In this document: positions 19,564 through 30,504 of the stretch, piece by piece
Numbering within the stretch: position 1 is the stretch's first letter
Layout: every line of letters begins with the position of its first letter
DNA from: Acinetobacter defluvii
Lineage (GTDB): Bacteria > Pseudomonadota > Gammaproteobacteria > Pseudomonadales > Moraxellaceae
Assembly (NCBI RefSeq): GCF_001704615.3
Contig: NZ_CP029397.2
Coordinates: 124,001-188,000 of the forward strand
Direction of reading: 5' to 3'
Length of the DNA: 64,000 nucleotides
Notes under the pieces: model-generated
What the model was told of the DNA's origin: nothing
Database searches by the model: none
Seen by the model: only the letters and a program-made list of their open reading frames with translations
Made by a program: the position numbers and the translations under genes

Positions 19564-20373
19564 ATGTCAAAGACGACATCATATGTATTGTTTGATAATG
19601 GGGTGCATAAATGTATTGTATTCACCAGTTTGGTCCAAGGTGAAGGCATACAAGCCAATCAATTTTTGATCATCAATGGGGCAGAAGATGCAATTATTGA
19701 TCCAGGTGGGGATTTGACCTATACCCCCTTAACGATGGAGTTATTTAAATACATTCGTTTGGAAAATATTAAATATGTATTTGGTTCACATCAAGACCCC
19801 GATATTATTACCTCTATGCCACGTTGGTTGATGCATACCAAAGCACAAATTGTTGCATCAAAATTATGGGCAAGGTTCTTACCTCATCTTAACTCTGCAT
19901 TTACCTCAAACAAAATGGAAGGAGAATGGTTTGATCGCTTGATTGAGTTACCTGATGAGGGAATGAGTTTAAGATTGGGAAATAGTGAATTATATAGTAT
20001 TCCTGCACATTTCTTGCACTCTGTAGGGAATTTTCAATTTTATGATTCTATTTCTAAAGTACTTTTTTCAGGAGATTTGGGTGCATCCATTGTAGGGAAT
20101 CCTGAAGAACCTGTTAAAAATATGCAAGCACATCTCGCCAGTATGCGAGGATTTCATCAACGCTATATGTGTTCCAATAAAATTTTACGTTATTGGGTCG
20201 ATATGGTGAAAGATATGGATATTGAGATGATCGTTCCGCAACATGGCGCACCTTTTGTAGGGCGTGAAACCATTGATCAGTTTTTAGATTGGTTATGGGA
20301 TTTGCCTTGTGGTGTGGATTTGATGGAGAAACGAGTATTTCGTTGCCCAGAACCTGCACTGATGTATGGATAG
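19564..20373 (+). CDS. ODP-type metallo-beta-lactamase-fold protein (paralogue 2)
   Basis: A 269-residue paralogue of the protein at 18107-18904, alignable end to end. It keeps the same ligand motifs (SHQDPDI, PAHFLHSVGNF, FSGDLGAS, VPQHGAPF). Again there is no flavodoxin part and the same HxDxDI variation. The ATG is preceded by AAGGATTAAAAAAT. Tandem retention of two copies with variant metal motifs suggests divergent sensing or partner specificity. It ends before a terminator. Confidence 0.82.
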   Translation: MSKTTSYVLFDNGVHKCIVFTSLVQGEGIQANQFLIINGAEDAIIDPGGDLTYTPLTMELFKYIRLENIKYVFGSHQDPDIITSMPRWLMHTKAQIVASKLWARFLPHLNSAFTSNKMEGEWFDRLIELPDEGMSLRLGNSELYSIPAHFLHSVGNFQFYDSISKVLFSGDLGASIVGNPEEPVKNMQAHLASMRGFHQRYMCSNKILRYWVDMVKDMDIEMIVPQHGAPFVGRETIDQFLDWLWDLPCGVDLMEKRVFRCPEPALMYG

Positions 20374-20410
20374 TCAGTTTTAGGGTTTATTAATATTTTT
20401 ATGTTTAAAT

Positions 20411-20446
20411 AAAACCAATACAACAATGCTTTGTATTGGTTTTATC
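20411..20446 (+). terminator. Terminator of ODP paralogue 2
   Basis: AAAACCAATACAA (20411-20423) and TTGTATTGGTTTT (20431-20443), loop CAATGCT, then T-rich. Confidence 0.9.
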
Positions 20447-20477
20447 TCTAATTAAACTGTTTTATTTAGAATAAAAA

Positions 20478-22002
<1,525 letters not shown>

Positions 22003-22026
22003 TTCTTTCGTTGTAATTTTGCATTT

Positions 22027-22057
22027 AAAAACCGTCATTTCATGACGGTTTTTTTAT
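22027..22057 (+). terminator. Terminator of guaB
   Basis: AAAACCGTCAT and ATGACGGTTTT with loop TTC, followed by a T-run. Confidence 0.92.
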
Positions 22058-22122
22058 TTTGGTGTAAAGTAATGCGATTGAAAATTAACTGTGAAACAAC
22101 ACGATAAATAAGTGGGTAAAAA

Positions 22123-23457
22123 ATGAGTTATTTTGGTACAGATGGGATTCGTGGAAAATTTGGTGAACTCCCAATTACCCCAGAATTTGCATTAAAATTA
22201 GGTTTTGCGGCAGGTAAAGTATTAAAGCAATTGAGTCCAAAAACCAAACCTATTGTGGTTTTAGGTAAGGATACACGTCTTTCAGGTTATATTTTAGAAG
22301 CAGCTTTGCAAGCGGGTTTAAACGCAGCAGGGGTGTATGTGCATTTACTAGGTCCTTTGCCTACCCCCGCAATCGCGCATTTAACCCGAGCATTACATGC
22401 TAATTTAGGCATTGTCATTTCAGCATCGCATAATCCTTATTTTGATAATGGGATTAAATTTTTCTCAGATGAAGGTAAAAAACTGCCCGATGCGATTCAA
22501 GAAGCGATTAATCAAGAATTAGAAAATGACATCGTGATTGAAGACAATGCAAATCTAGGTAAAAGTGTGCGTGTCAAAGATGCCAATGGTCGTTATATCG
22601 AATTTTGTAAATCGACATTCCCATACCATTTTAATTTACGTCATTTAAAAATTGTGGTGGATTGTGCGCATGGTGCAGCCTATAGCGTAGGTCCTGCGGT
22701 ATTTCGTGAGTTAGGTGCAAAAGTTATTGCACTCTATAACGAACCAACAGGTTTAAATATCAATGAAAATTGTGGTTCAACCCATCCTGGAAATCTACAA
22801 AAAGCTGTTGTCGCACATCAAGCGGATTTAGGCATCGCTTTTGATGGTGATGCTGACCGTGTTGTGTTGGTAGATCGTCATGGTAACTTGGTCGATGGGG
22901 ATGCGATTTTATATATCTTGGCAACCCAAGCATCGACAAAACCTGCAGGCATCGTGGGTACGGTCATGAGCAATATGGCATTAGAGCTTGCACTTGAAAA
23001 AGCGCAAGTCCCATTTGTGCGTGCTAAAGTTGGCGACCGTTATGTATTACAAGCCCTTGAAGATAATCATTGGGTGATCGGTGGTGAGCCTTCAGGTCAT
23101 ATTTTGACTTTAGATAAAAGTACAACAGGTGATGCGATCATTGCAGCCTTGCAAGTATTGACCGTGATGGTTGAACAAGATAAAGCACTGGATGAGTTAA
23201 TCACTGACTTTAAACTTCTGCCGAATGTGTTGGTGAATGTACGTTTAGAAGAAATGTACGATCCATTTGCAGTGCCTGCATTGGTGGTGGAGTTTGACAA
23301 AGCAGAAACGCAACTCAAAGGGCGTGGTCGAATTTTGATTCGTAAATCAGGTACAGAGCCTGTGATTCGTGTTATGGTTGAAGGTGATAATCAACAAGAA
23401 GTGACTGATCTTGCAAATCATTTGGCAGATCAAGTTCGTCAAAATGCCAACGCTTAA
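22123..23457 (+). CDS. glmM: Phosphoglucosamine mutase
   Basis: A 444-residue alpha-D-phosphohexomutase converting glucosamine-6-P to glucosamine-1-P for UDP-GlcNAc. The phosphoserine loop [16 protein letters not shown] places the catalytic Ser at residue 102. The metal loop is [13 protein letters not shown], the sugar-binding loop GGEPSGH, and the phosphate site [15 protein letters not shown]. It is followed 18 bases later by pdxH, probably one transcript. Confidence 0.97.
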   Translation: MSYFGTDGIRGKFGELPITPEFALKLGFAAGKVLKQLSPKTKPIVVLGKDTRLSGYILEAALQAGLNAAGVYVHLLGPLPTPAIAHLTRALHANLGIVISASHNPYFDNGIKFFSDEGKKLPDAIQEAINQELENDIVIEDNANLGKSVRVKDANGRYIEFCKSTFPYHFNLRHLKIVVDCAHGAAYSVGPAVFRELGAKVIALYNEPTGLNINENCGSTHPGNLQKAVVAHQADLGIAFDGDADRVVLVDRHGNLVDGDAILYILATQASTKPAGIVGTVMSNMALELALEKAQVPFVRAKVGDRYVLQALEDNHWVIGGEPSGHILTLDKSTTGDAIIAALQVLTVMVEQDKALDELITDFKLLPNVLVNVRLEEMYDPFAVPALVVEFDKAETQLKGRGRILIRKSGTEPVIRVMVEGDNQQEVTDLANHLADQVRQNANA

Positions 23458-23475
23458 TCTGTAAGGGGAAGGTTC

Positions 23476-24132
23476 ATGAGTGATGTAATTAAAGATTTAA
23501 GTGAGCTACGTCTATCTTATGAAAAAGGTGAACTCCATGAAGATCAGGTGGATCTCAATCCACATGAGCAATTTTTAAATTGGTTCAATCTGGCTTTAAC
23601 AACGAAATTACATGAACCTTATACCATGTCTTTGGCGACAGCAGATGCCCAAGGGCGACCGCATGTACGCACTGTGTTATTACGTGGTGCAACTGAAGCA
23701 GGCTATGATTTTTATACTAACTATGATAGCCAAAAGGGTTTAGATTTAGCGGTTAATCCTTATGCTGAAATTTTATTTTATTGGTCAGCATTAGAGCGTC
23801 AGGTACGTGTTTCAGGACATGTCACCAAAATTTCTGTAGAAGAGTCAACAGATTATTACCATAAACGTCCACGTGATAGTCAAATCGCAGCGCATATTAG
23901 TACTCCGCAAAGTGGGGTGATTGAAAGTCGTGAATTACTTCAACAACGTTTTCAGGAGTTATATGCTCGCGTTGAGCAACAAACAGAGTTGAACAAGCCA
24001 GCGTTTTGGGGGGGGTATCGTTTAGAACCTCATTACTATGAATTTTGGCAAGGTCGTCCAAATCGTTTACATGATCGTTTGACTTATGAAAAAATTGATT
24101 CAGCTTGGCAAATACAACGCTTAATGCCTTGA
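23476..24132 (+). CDS. pdxH: Pyridoxamine 5'-phosphate oxidase
   Basis: A 218-residue FMN enzyme making pyridoxal 5'-phosphate. Family segments are RTVLLRGATEAGYDFYTNY, FYWSALERQVRVSG, and the C-terminal EFWQGRPNRLHDRLTYE. AAGGGGAAGG precedes the ATG. It sits in a likely operon with glmM, an unrelated pathway. Confidence 0.96.
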   Translation: MSDVIKDLSELRLSYEKGELHEDQVDLNPHEQFLNWFNLALTTKLHEPYTMSLATADAQGRPHVRTVLLRGATEAGYDFYTNYDSQKGLDLAVNPYAEILFYWSALERQVRVSGHVTKISVEESTDYYHKRPRDSQIAAHISTPQSGVIESRELLQQRFQELYARVEQQTELNKPAFWGGYRLEPHYYEFWQGRPNRLHDRLTYEKIDSAWQIQRLMP

Positions 24133-24177
24133 ATATATGATTAAAATGAATATTTCATAGAAATTCTATGCGCTCAT

Positions 24178-24209
24178 AAAAAAGAGATCTGTGATGATCT
24201 CTTTTTTTT
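24178..24209 (+). terminator. Terminator of glmM-pdxH
   Basis: AAAGAGATC and GATCTCTTT around TGTGAT, with flanking A and T runs. It may also stop the convergent minus-strand gene ending at 24221. Confidence 0.9.
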
Positions 24210-24220
24210 ATTTTTGGATT

Positions 24221-24580
24221 TTAATCTTTTAAATAGACTATGCTTTGAGTTTCATAAATTTTTTGTCCTGAATAAGGATTATCTACCAATTTAAGCGTGA
24301 CACGTGCTTTACGTCCATTTAATTCATATTCCTGATATTCATCTTCCGCAACATTTTTCATCATCTTTTCATAAGCTGAATAGTATTGGCTACAGTATTT
24401 ACGATCACCACAAAAAGTAGAAAGTTGGATATTATCAACTTTGGCAATGTCCATAGATAAATAGCAACTGTCGCCACCACAAACAAATGATTTTAAATAG
24501 ACTTCTTCAGTCAATGTAGTAGGTAGAGCATGTGCATATTGCAAGCTGCATAGTCCTAATGCCAAAAGAATTTTTTTCAT
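24221..24580 (-). CDS. Small exported protein of unknown function
   Basis: A 119-residue protein with a signal peptide (KKILLALGLCSLQYAHA, cleavage near residue 18-19) and mature domain cysteines (FVCGGDSCYL, TFCGDRKYC) that could form disulfides in the periplasm. I do not recognise the family. GGGGACG precedes the ATG. It is convergent with pdxH and divergent from recJ. Confidence 0.7.
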   Translation of the reverse strand: MKKILLALGLCSLQYAHALPTTLTEEVYLKSFVCGGDSCYLSMDIAKVDNIQLSTFCGDRKYCSQYYSAYEKMMKNVAEDEYQEYELNGRKARVTLKLVDNPYSGQKIYETQSIVYLKD

Positions 24581-24771
24581 AGCGTCCCCGTCATAAAATT
24601 TTGATTGATTATTTTGAATAAATTTGTTGCTACTTTACTGTAAATATCTGAATTATTTAATATCTAAAGGAAAAATAATTCATATATTTCGCTATTTGGT
24701 TATCTATAAAAATCCTGAGCTTGCTGAATGAAAATAGAACTCTTTATAATCTCGTATAATTGAAATGATAT

Positions 24772-26484
24772 GTGAATGCAGTGAATAAAATTACAATTCG
24801 ACAAAGACCATTATTAAGCTCTCCTCGTATTTTTCCAAAATTACCTCATTTTGCAGCGGAAATTTTAGCAAGACGTGGCGTACAGTCTGAGCAGGAACTC
24901 GATTTAAAACTTAAATATTTACTTGCACCGACATTGAAAGGGTTGCAACGAGCGATAGAGATCATTGATCAATGTATTGATGAAAATAAAAAAATTGTGA
25001 TCGTCGGTGACTATGATGCCGATGGTGCAACCAGTACTGCTTTAATGGTGCTTGCCCTCACTGAAATGGGGGCAGATGTGCATTATCTCGTACCTGATCG
25101 TTTTAAATATGGTTATGGCTTAACACCTGCAATTGCTGATTTAGCATTTGTAAGCTATACCCCAGATTTGCTCATTACTGTAGATAATGGAATCTCTAGT
25201 CATGCAGGGGTTGATCAAGCACAACAACACGGTATGCAAGTGATTATTACCGATCACCATTTAACCACCAAAGCAACACCTGAAGCAGAAGCAGTCGTTA
25301 ATCCAAATCAATTAGGTTGTGAATTTCCAAGTAAAGCGCTGGCTGGGGTCGGGGTTGCATTCTATTTACTTGCAAATTTAAGCAGTTATCGTGCTCAACA
25401 AGGTAAGTCGACTGCAAAAATGACACAGTATTTAGACTTAGTCGCATTGGGAACTTATGCCGATGTGGCAAGTTTAGATTATAACAACCGTATTTTAGTT
25501 GATGCAGGTTTAAAACGCATTCAGCAAAATCAATGTCGAGTCGGCATCAGTGCATTACTTGATATCGCAGGGCGTAATCCTGCTGAATTGAAAGCCTCTG
25601 ATTTGGGCTTTGTGCTGGGTCCTCGCATCAATGCGGCAGGACGCATGGATACGATGGACATCGGAATAGAGTGTTTATTGGCAACCGATGCACAAAAAGC
25701 TTATGCTTTGGCACGCCAACTCAATGATTTAAATTTAGAACGTCGTCAGGTCGAATCACAAATGAAGCAAGATGCTTTGCTTGAGATGGACAAATTACAA
25801 TTTGATCAGAACAATTTACCCGCAGCTTTGGTCATGTTTGATGAAAATTGGCATCAGGGCGTCATTGGAATTGTGGCTGGACGTTTAAAAGAGCAGTTTC
25901 ATCGTCCCAGTATTGTCTTTGCTGCGGATAACGATGGTATTCATATCAAAGGTTCAGCCCGTTCCATCGAAGGAGTGCATATTCGTGATTGTATTGAAAA
26001 AGTTGCAGAAAAATCTCCGCATTTGGTCAGTTTTTTTGGAGGACATGCAGCAGCGGCAGGCTTAACCATTAAAAAACAGCATTTTCAAGAGTTTAAACGG
26101 GTTTTTACTGAGCTGATTGCTCAATCTGAAGATGAGTTATTTCAAGCAACGTTATGGACTGATGGTGAATTGCCATTAGATGATATTCGACTGACGACCG
26201 TGAATATCATTGAAAATTTAGGACCTTGGGGGCAAAAATTCCCTGCACCTGTGTTTGAGGGACGGTTTCGGGTGTTGGAACATCGTTGGCTCAAAGACGT
26301 ACATTTAAAACTGAAATTGGCACTGGAAAATGGACAATCTGTGGATGCGATTGCATTTAATGCTGTAGATCAGTTTGACTTTGATCCTGCAAAAACTTAT
26401 GTGCATTTGGTATATGAGTTGGATAAAAATCAGTTCAATGGCAATGTCAGTGTGCAATTGCGAATGTTGCATTTACAACAGTAA
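24772..26484 (+). CDS. recJ: Single-stranded-DNA exonuclease RecJ
   Basis: A 570-residue DHH-family 5'-3' exonuclease for recombination and mismatch repair. The motifs VGDYDADGATST, LITVDNGISS and ITDHHLTT carry the metal-binding Asp and His residues. The DHHA1 part has GSARSIEGVHIRD and FGGHAAAAGLT. The start is uncertain: GTG 24772 and GTG 24781 are in frame, and no clear ribosome site favours either. Confidence 0.95.
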   Translation: MNAVNKITIRQRPLLSSPRIFPKLPHFAAEILARRGVQSEQELDLKLKYLLAPTLKGLQRAIEIIDQCIDENKKIVIVGDYDADGATSTALMVLALTEMGADVHYLVPDRFKYGYGLTPAIADLAFVSYTPDLLITVDNGISSHAGVDQAQQHGMQVIITDHHLTTKATPEAEAVVNPNQLGCEFPSKALAGVGVAFYLLANLSSYRAQQGKSTAKMTQYLDLVALGTYADVASLDYNNRILVDAGLKRIQQNQCRVGISALLDIAGRNPAELKASDLGFVLGPRINAAGRMDTMDIGIECLLATDAQKAYALARQLNDLNLERRQVESQMKQDALLEMDKLQFDQNNLPAALVMFDENWHQGVIGIVAGRLKEQFHRPSIVFAADNDGIHIKGSARSIEGVHIRDCIEKVAEKSPHLVSFFGGHAAAAGLTIKKQHFQEFKRVFTELIAQSEDELFQATLWTDGELPLDDIRLTTVNIIENLGPWGQKFPAPVFEGRFRVLEHRWLKDVHLKLKLALENGQSVDAIAFNAVDQFDFDPAKTYVHLVYELDKNQFNGNVSVQLRMLHLQQ

Positions 26485-26504
26485 ATTATTTTTCATTTTC
26501 CATA

Positions 26505-26533
26505 AAAAACCGCTCAAAGTTGAGCGGTTTTTG
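26505..26533. terminator. Bidirectional terminator between recJ and the porin gene
   Basis: AAAAACCGCTCAA and TTGAGCGGTTTTT around AGT, with an A-run on one side and T-run on the other, between convergent genes. Confidence 0.92.
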
Positions 26534-26554
26534 TTTTGCTAAGTTTATTTAATC

Positions 26555-27325
26555 TTAGAAACGATAGCCTGCACGTACGCCATAAGTATTGTAGTCATCA
26601 CCGAAGCCTACACGACCTTCAACACTGACATTTTGATTTAAGAATTTCTTCGCAGAAATACCAAACTCATCGCGCTCAGTGAGGTCATTGTTGTAGTAGT
26701 CAGCACCAACACTTAAAGTTTTGTCTAAATATAAGTCACCACGTACTTTATATTCATCTAAGTCGCCAAATGCACCATATGCTTCAAAGTTCGCATCATA
26801 CTGACCGACTTGAGTGACATATTTTGCACGTACAGTTGGGTCTACACCATCATCACCATCTTTAGCATCATAGCCGGTTAAACCTACTGCAAGTAATAAA
26901 CCTGGTGCAGGTAAATAACCAACTTCAGCGCCATAAGTTGTAATTTTTGAATCAATGTTCGTATTATCTACTTCAAGTTCATCACGACCAACATTACCAC
27001 TTAAGTAGAAGTCACTACCAGGAACGAAGTATTCAACCCCTGCGCCATATTGTGAATCTTTAACACCATCATTGTCAGCATAATTCACATGTGCTTTTAC
27101 ATTACTTGCACGGTCAAGGAATGCTGCTTCATTTAAAGGTGCATTACGTGTTTGTACTGGGTTGAAGTAATAAGTTCCATCTACACCGAATTGATGTGTT
27201 GCATCAAAATCATCCCAATCAGTATAAGTATAAGAACCGCCTACTTCTGCTTGATAAGCATTTGCAGTGCCTGAAACTGCGATCGCTGAAAGTGCGATTG
27301 CTGAAGCGATTGCTAATTTTTTCAT
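26555..27325 (-). CDS. Outer-membrane beta-barrel (putative porin)
   Basis: A 256-residue exported protein with signal peptide KKLAIASAIALSAIAVSGTANA and alternating hydrophobic/polar beta strands throughout (for example YKVRGDLYLDKTLSVGADYY). It ends in the aromatic GVRAGYRF expected of a BAM substrate. It is rich in Asp and Gly with turns such as DGDDG. It resembles the putative-porin family common in Acinetobacter. The frame opens 12 codons upstream, but GGGGAG 8 bases before ATG 27325 and the signal peptide fix the start. A promoter-like TTGACG-16-TAGACT lies at 27415-27388 on the same strand. Confidence 0.85.
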   Translation of the reverse strand: MKKLAIASAIALSAIAVSGTANAYQAEVGGSYTYTDWDDFDATHQFGVDGTYYFNPVQTRNAPLNEAAFLDRASNVKAHVNYADNDGVKDSQYGAGVEYFVPGSDFYLSGNVGRDELEVDNTNIDSKITTYGAEVGYLPAPGLLLAVGLTGYDAKDGDDGVDPTVRAKYVTQVGQYDANFEAYGAFGDLDEYKVRGDLYLDKTLSVGADYYNNDLTERDEFGISAKKFLNQNVSVEGRVGFGDDYNTYGVRAGYRF

Positions 27326-27829
27326 GGATTCTTCTCCCCTCTGAAAGAAATATAGTTTCATCGTTTTAAATCTTTTGTTACAACTTCAGTCTAAGGAAAA
27401 TTAAAATCTCGTCAATCACTGTAAAGTAATAGAACTGTAATATTAGTAATGTTATGTAATTTTTTAATTATAAGTTATTGATTTTTTAAATTTAAAAAAT
27501 ATGTTCTGTTTTATTAAAATTATGTAGAGAGTATGTAGAAACTTAAAAATTGCTTTATAAATAAACAAAAAATGTAACAGAAAAGCATTTTGACAGACCC
27601 AAACTTTGTTACTTTAAAAAACTTAATCTTGAAAATGATAGTTACACTGGCATGAAGTAGCCTCAGACTTTAATTGAAATTAAGCATTATGGTTCTTGAA
27701 TGAAATGTACAAGTTACGATTAAAAACATGCAAGTAGTCAAAAATTGCACCCATAAAAGCACTTACTCAAGTCTATAAGCTCTGTGGTAGAATGCCCTCA
27801 AATAAACTGTGATACATAGGATAAGGCAC
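27326..27829. other. AT-rich divergent intergenic region (porin / prfB)
   Basis: No gene is seen. On the minus strand TTGACG (27410-27415) and TAGACT (27388-27393) form a plausible porin promoter with 16-base spacing. On the plus strand a TAGAAT at 27788-27793 is a candidate -10 for prfB. The middle is very AT-rich, which could be a binding region for nucleoid proteins. Confidence 0.45.
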
Positions 27830-28925
27830 GTGGAAATAAATCCATTTCTAAACCAATTAAAAGACTTAAATGACCGTGGTCTAACACTACGGGGGTATCT
27901 TTGACTACGATCTAAAGAAAGAGCGTTTAGAAGAGGTTCTCCGTGAGTTAGAAGACCCTGCGATTTGGAATGATCAAAACCGTGCACAAGCCATGGCAAA
28001 AGAAAAGGGCGAACTCGAAAACGTGATTGACGTTTTGGAAGGTTTAGCGAACCAGCTTGAAGATGCCAAAGCGATGTTGGACTTGGCTGTTGAAGCAGAT
28101 GATGAAAGTTTGCTTGTGGATGTTCAATCAGAGCTTGATTCAGCGGAGGAAGAGTTAGCTAAACTTGAATTCCGCCGTATGTTTAGCAACCCGATGGACC
28201 CAAACCCATGTTATGTGGAAATTCAAGCGGGTTCGGGGGGGACAGAAGCACAAGATTGGGCATCAATGTTGTTACGTATGTATATGCGTTGGATCGAACG
28301 TCATGGTTTCAAAGCAGAATTGATGGAAGAATCAGACGGTGATGTGGCAGGGATTAAGTCTGCAACAATTCGTGTAGAAGGTGAATATGCTTATGGTTGG
28401 TTACGTACCGAATCAGGTGTACATCGTTTAGTACGTAAGTCACCCTTTGACTCTGGTAATCGCCGTCATACCTCATTCTCAGCAGTATTCGTGTCACCTG
28501 AAGTCGATGATAATATTGAAATTGATATTAACCCAGCCGATGTACGTACCGATACGTATCGTGCGTCAGGTGCGGGCGGTCAGCACATTAACAAAACTGA
28601 CTCTGCGGTACGCTTAACTCATGCGCCAACGGGGATTGTGGTCGCATGCCAGAACCAGCGTTCACAACATGCTAACCGTGACCATGCGTGGAAACAACTT
28701 CGTGCAAAACTGTATGAGTTGGAAATGAGCAAACGTAACGAAGCAGCGCAAGCGCTGGAAGACTCTAAGTCTGATATTGGCTGGGGCAGTCAGATTCGCT
28801 CATACGTGCTCGATGATTCACGGATCAAAGACTTACGCACAGGTGTCGAAAATTCCAACACAGGTGCAGTACTTGATGGTGATTTGGATAAGTTTATTGA
28901 GGCAAGCTTGAAGCAAGGGCTTTAA
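27830..28925 (+). CDS. prfB: Peptide chain release factor 2 (programmed +1 frameshift)
   Basis: RF2 releases peptides at UGA and UAA. Frame 0 starts at GTG 27830 ([17 protein letters not shown]) and stops at TGA 27902-27904. A +1 slip continues from GAC 27903 ([17 protein letters not shown]) to 28925, giving about 365 residues. The RF2 tripeptide region and the GGQ loop ([18 protein letters not shown]) are visible. An ORF caller sees only the part after 27993 and misses the first 54 residues. Expression is autoregulated, because scarce RF2 lets the ribosome pause at TGA and shift. Confidence 0.97.
27890..27905 (+). promoter_or_regulatory. prfB programmed frameshift site
   Basis: CGGGGGTATCTTTGAC: an internal Shine-Dalgarno-like GGGGG, then the slippery CTT and the in-frame TGA followed by C, the poor-termination context. 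This matches the classic E. coli site with one base changed upstream of the G-run. Confidence 0.95.
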
Positions 28926-28964
28926 CTTAAAAATTTAATCAAAGCAAAGGCTTGATCATTTTTT

Positions 28965-29017
28965 ACAATATATCTAAAAAATACGATATTAAAATCGAAA
29001 AAATACGATATATTGTT
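28965..29017 (+). promoter_or_regulatory. Inverted repeats upstream of the ArsR gene (putative operator)
   Basis: ACAATATATC (28965-28974) is repeated inverted as GATATATTGT (29008-29017). Inside, ATACGATAT occurs twice (from 28981 and from 29003). It is placed 60-110 bases before the ArsR start, which suggests self-regulation, but binding is inferred only from position and symmetry. Confidence 0.5.
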
Positions 29018-29075
29018 TTTGAAGATGCTGAATTAAGCTTTGCTTTGAATTAAATATGTCTAATGAGTTGTAAGT

Positions 29076-29375
29076 ATGGATATTGATTTAATTTCTAAAG
29101 CATTGGCTAATCCGACTCGCCGACAAATATTGCAATGGTTGAAAGCACCACAGAAATATTTGTCAGAAGAGCAGTGCGGAGGCTTTGCCCGTGGTGTATG
29201 TGCAGGAAATATCGAAAAACTTGGTAATGTTTCCCAATCGACCATGTCAAATCATTTATCTGTTTTACAACAAGCAGGTTTAATTCAAGCGGAAAAATAT
29301 GGGCAATGGTCTTATTTTTCTCGAAATGAAGCTTTAATTCAACAATATATTGACTATTTAAATCACTCACTTTAA
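29076..29375 (+). CDS. ArsR-family transcriptional regulator
   Basis: A 99-residue winged-helix repressor: LANPTRRQILQWL at the N-terminus, and a recognition helix in VSQSTMSNHLSVLQQAGLI, then the wing YGQWSYFSRNE. Two cysteines (EEQCGGFARGVCAGN) lie between helices and could form a metal or redox switch. It lies 37 bases before an Old Yellow Enzyme gene, a pairing that suggests control of that gene by electrophiles or redox stress, although this is inferred. Confidence 0.85.
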   Translation: MDIDLISKALANPTRRQILQWLKAPQKYLSEEQCGGFARGVCAGNIEKLGNVSQSTMSNHLSVLQQAGLIQAEKYGQWSYFSRNEALIQQYIDYLNHSL

Positions 29376-29412
29376 CTTCTTCGTGAAGACAGAAGTGAGT
29401 CATGAGGCAATT

Positions 29413-30489
29413 ATGGCTGAACTCAATTCTCCCCTTGTTCTAGGTGATTTACATCTCAAAAATCGTGTCATCATGGCACCCCTGACTCGTAGTCGTGCAA
29501 CCGCAGATCGTGTACCTACAGCGATGATGGCAGAATATTACGCACAACGTGCTAGTGCAGGCTTAATCATTTCCGAAGCGACTGTGATTGCTGAAGAAGC
29601 GAACGGTTATCGTAATACCCCAGGATTGTTTAGTGATGCTCAAGTCGAAGGCTGGAAACAAGTGACTCAAGCAGTACATGACCAAGGTGGTTTAATCGTT
29701 GCACAACTTTGGCATGTCGGGCGTGTATCGCATCCTGATTTACTCAATGGTGAAACTCCAGTATCGGCTAGTGCAGTACAGCAAGCTGGACAAGTGAGTT
29801 TATTGCGTCCCAAACGTGATTATGTTGTACCACGTCCTTTAGAAATTTTTGAAATTAAAGCCATTGTTGAACAATTTAGACAAGCCGCAATCAAAGCCAA
29901 AGCTGCAGGGTTTGACGGTGTGGAATTGCATGCTGCCAATGGCTATTTGATTGATCAATTCCTGCAAAGTTCAACCAATCAACGTCAAGATGAATATGGG
30001 GGCTCTGTAGAAAATCGTGCCCGTTTATTACTTGAAGTCATGGACGTTTTGATTGAAGTATGGGGTGCTGGTCGTGTGGGAGTCCATTTAGCACCACGGG
30101 GTGATGAACATGACATGGGCGATGCTGATCCACGTGAAACATTTGGCTATGTGATGCAGCAATTAGGACAACGTAAGATTGCTTTCTTTTTCACACGTGA
30201 ATATTTAGCCGATGATAGTATTAGTCATTATATGAAACAGCGTTCTGGCGGTATACCGTACATTGCCAATATGAAACTCAGCCGTGCTGATGCGATTGAT
30301 TTATTGGCGTCGGGCAAAGCAGATGCGGTATCTTTTGGTAAGGCTTATATTGCTAACCCAGATCTGTATGCGCGATTAGTTCAAAACTTACCTTTAAATG
30401 CGTTGGTACTGGAAAATATGATCGGCACACAAGTGGCTGAAGGATATACAGATTATCCATTTTTAAATACAGATACTAGGGCTAAATAA
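29413..30489 (+). CDS. Old Yellow Enzyme-type alkene reductase (NemA-like)
   Basis: A 358-residue FMN-dependent NAD(P)H oxidoreductase for activated alkenes or nitro compounds. Signatures are LKNRVIMAPLTRSRA, AQLWHVGRVSHPD, GFDGVELHAANGYLIDQFL and the C-terminal FGKAYIANPDLYAR. The frame opens 10 codons earlier, but GAGG 5-6 bases before ATG 29413 and the family N-terminus decide the start. It is probably co-transcribed with the ArsR gene just upstream. Confidence 0.9.
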   Translation: MAELNSPLVLGDLHLKNRVIMAPLTRSRATADRVPTAMMAEYYAQRASAGLIISEATVIAEEANGYRNTPGLFSDAQVEGWKQVTQAVHDQGGLIVAQLWHVGRVSHPDLLNGETPVSASAVQQAGQVSLLRPKRDYVVPRPLEIFEIKAIVEQFRQAAIKAKAAGFDGVELHAANGYLIDQFLQSSTNQRQDEYGGSVENRARLLLEVMDVLIEVWGAGRVGVHLAPRGDEHDMGDADPRETFGYVMQQLGQRKIAFFFTREYLADDSISHYMKQRSGGIPYIANMKLSRADAIDLLASGKADAVSFGKAYIANPDLYARLVQNLPLNALVLENMIGTQVAEGYTDYPFLNTDTRAK

Positions 30490-30504
30490 GTGGAGTAGTT
30501 TTGT

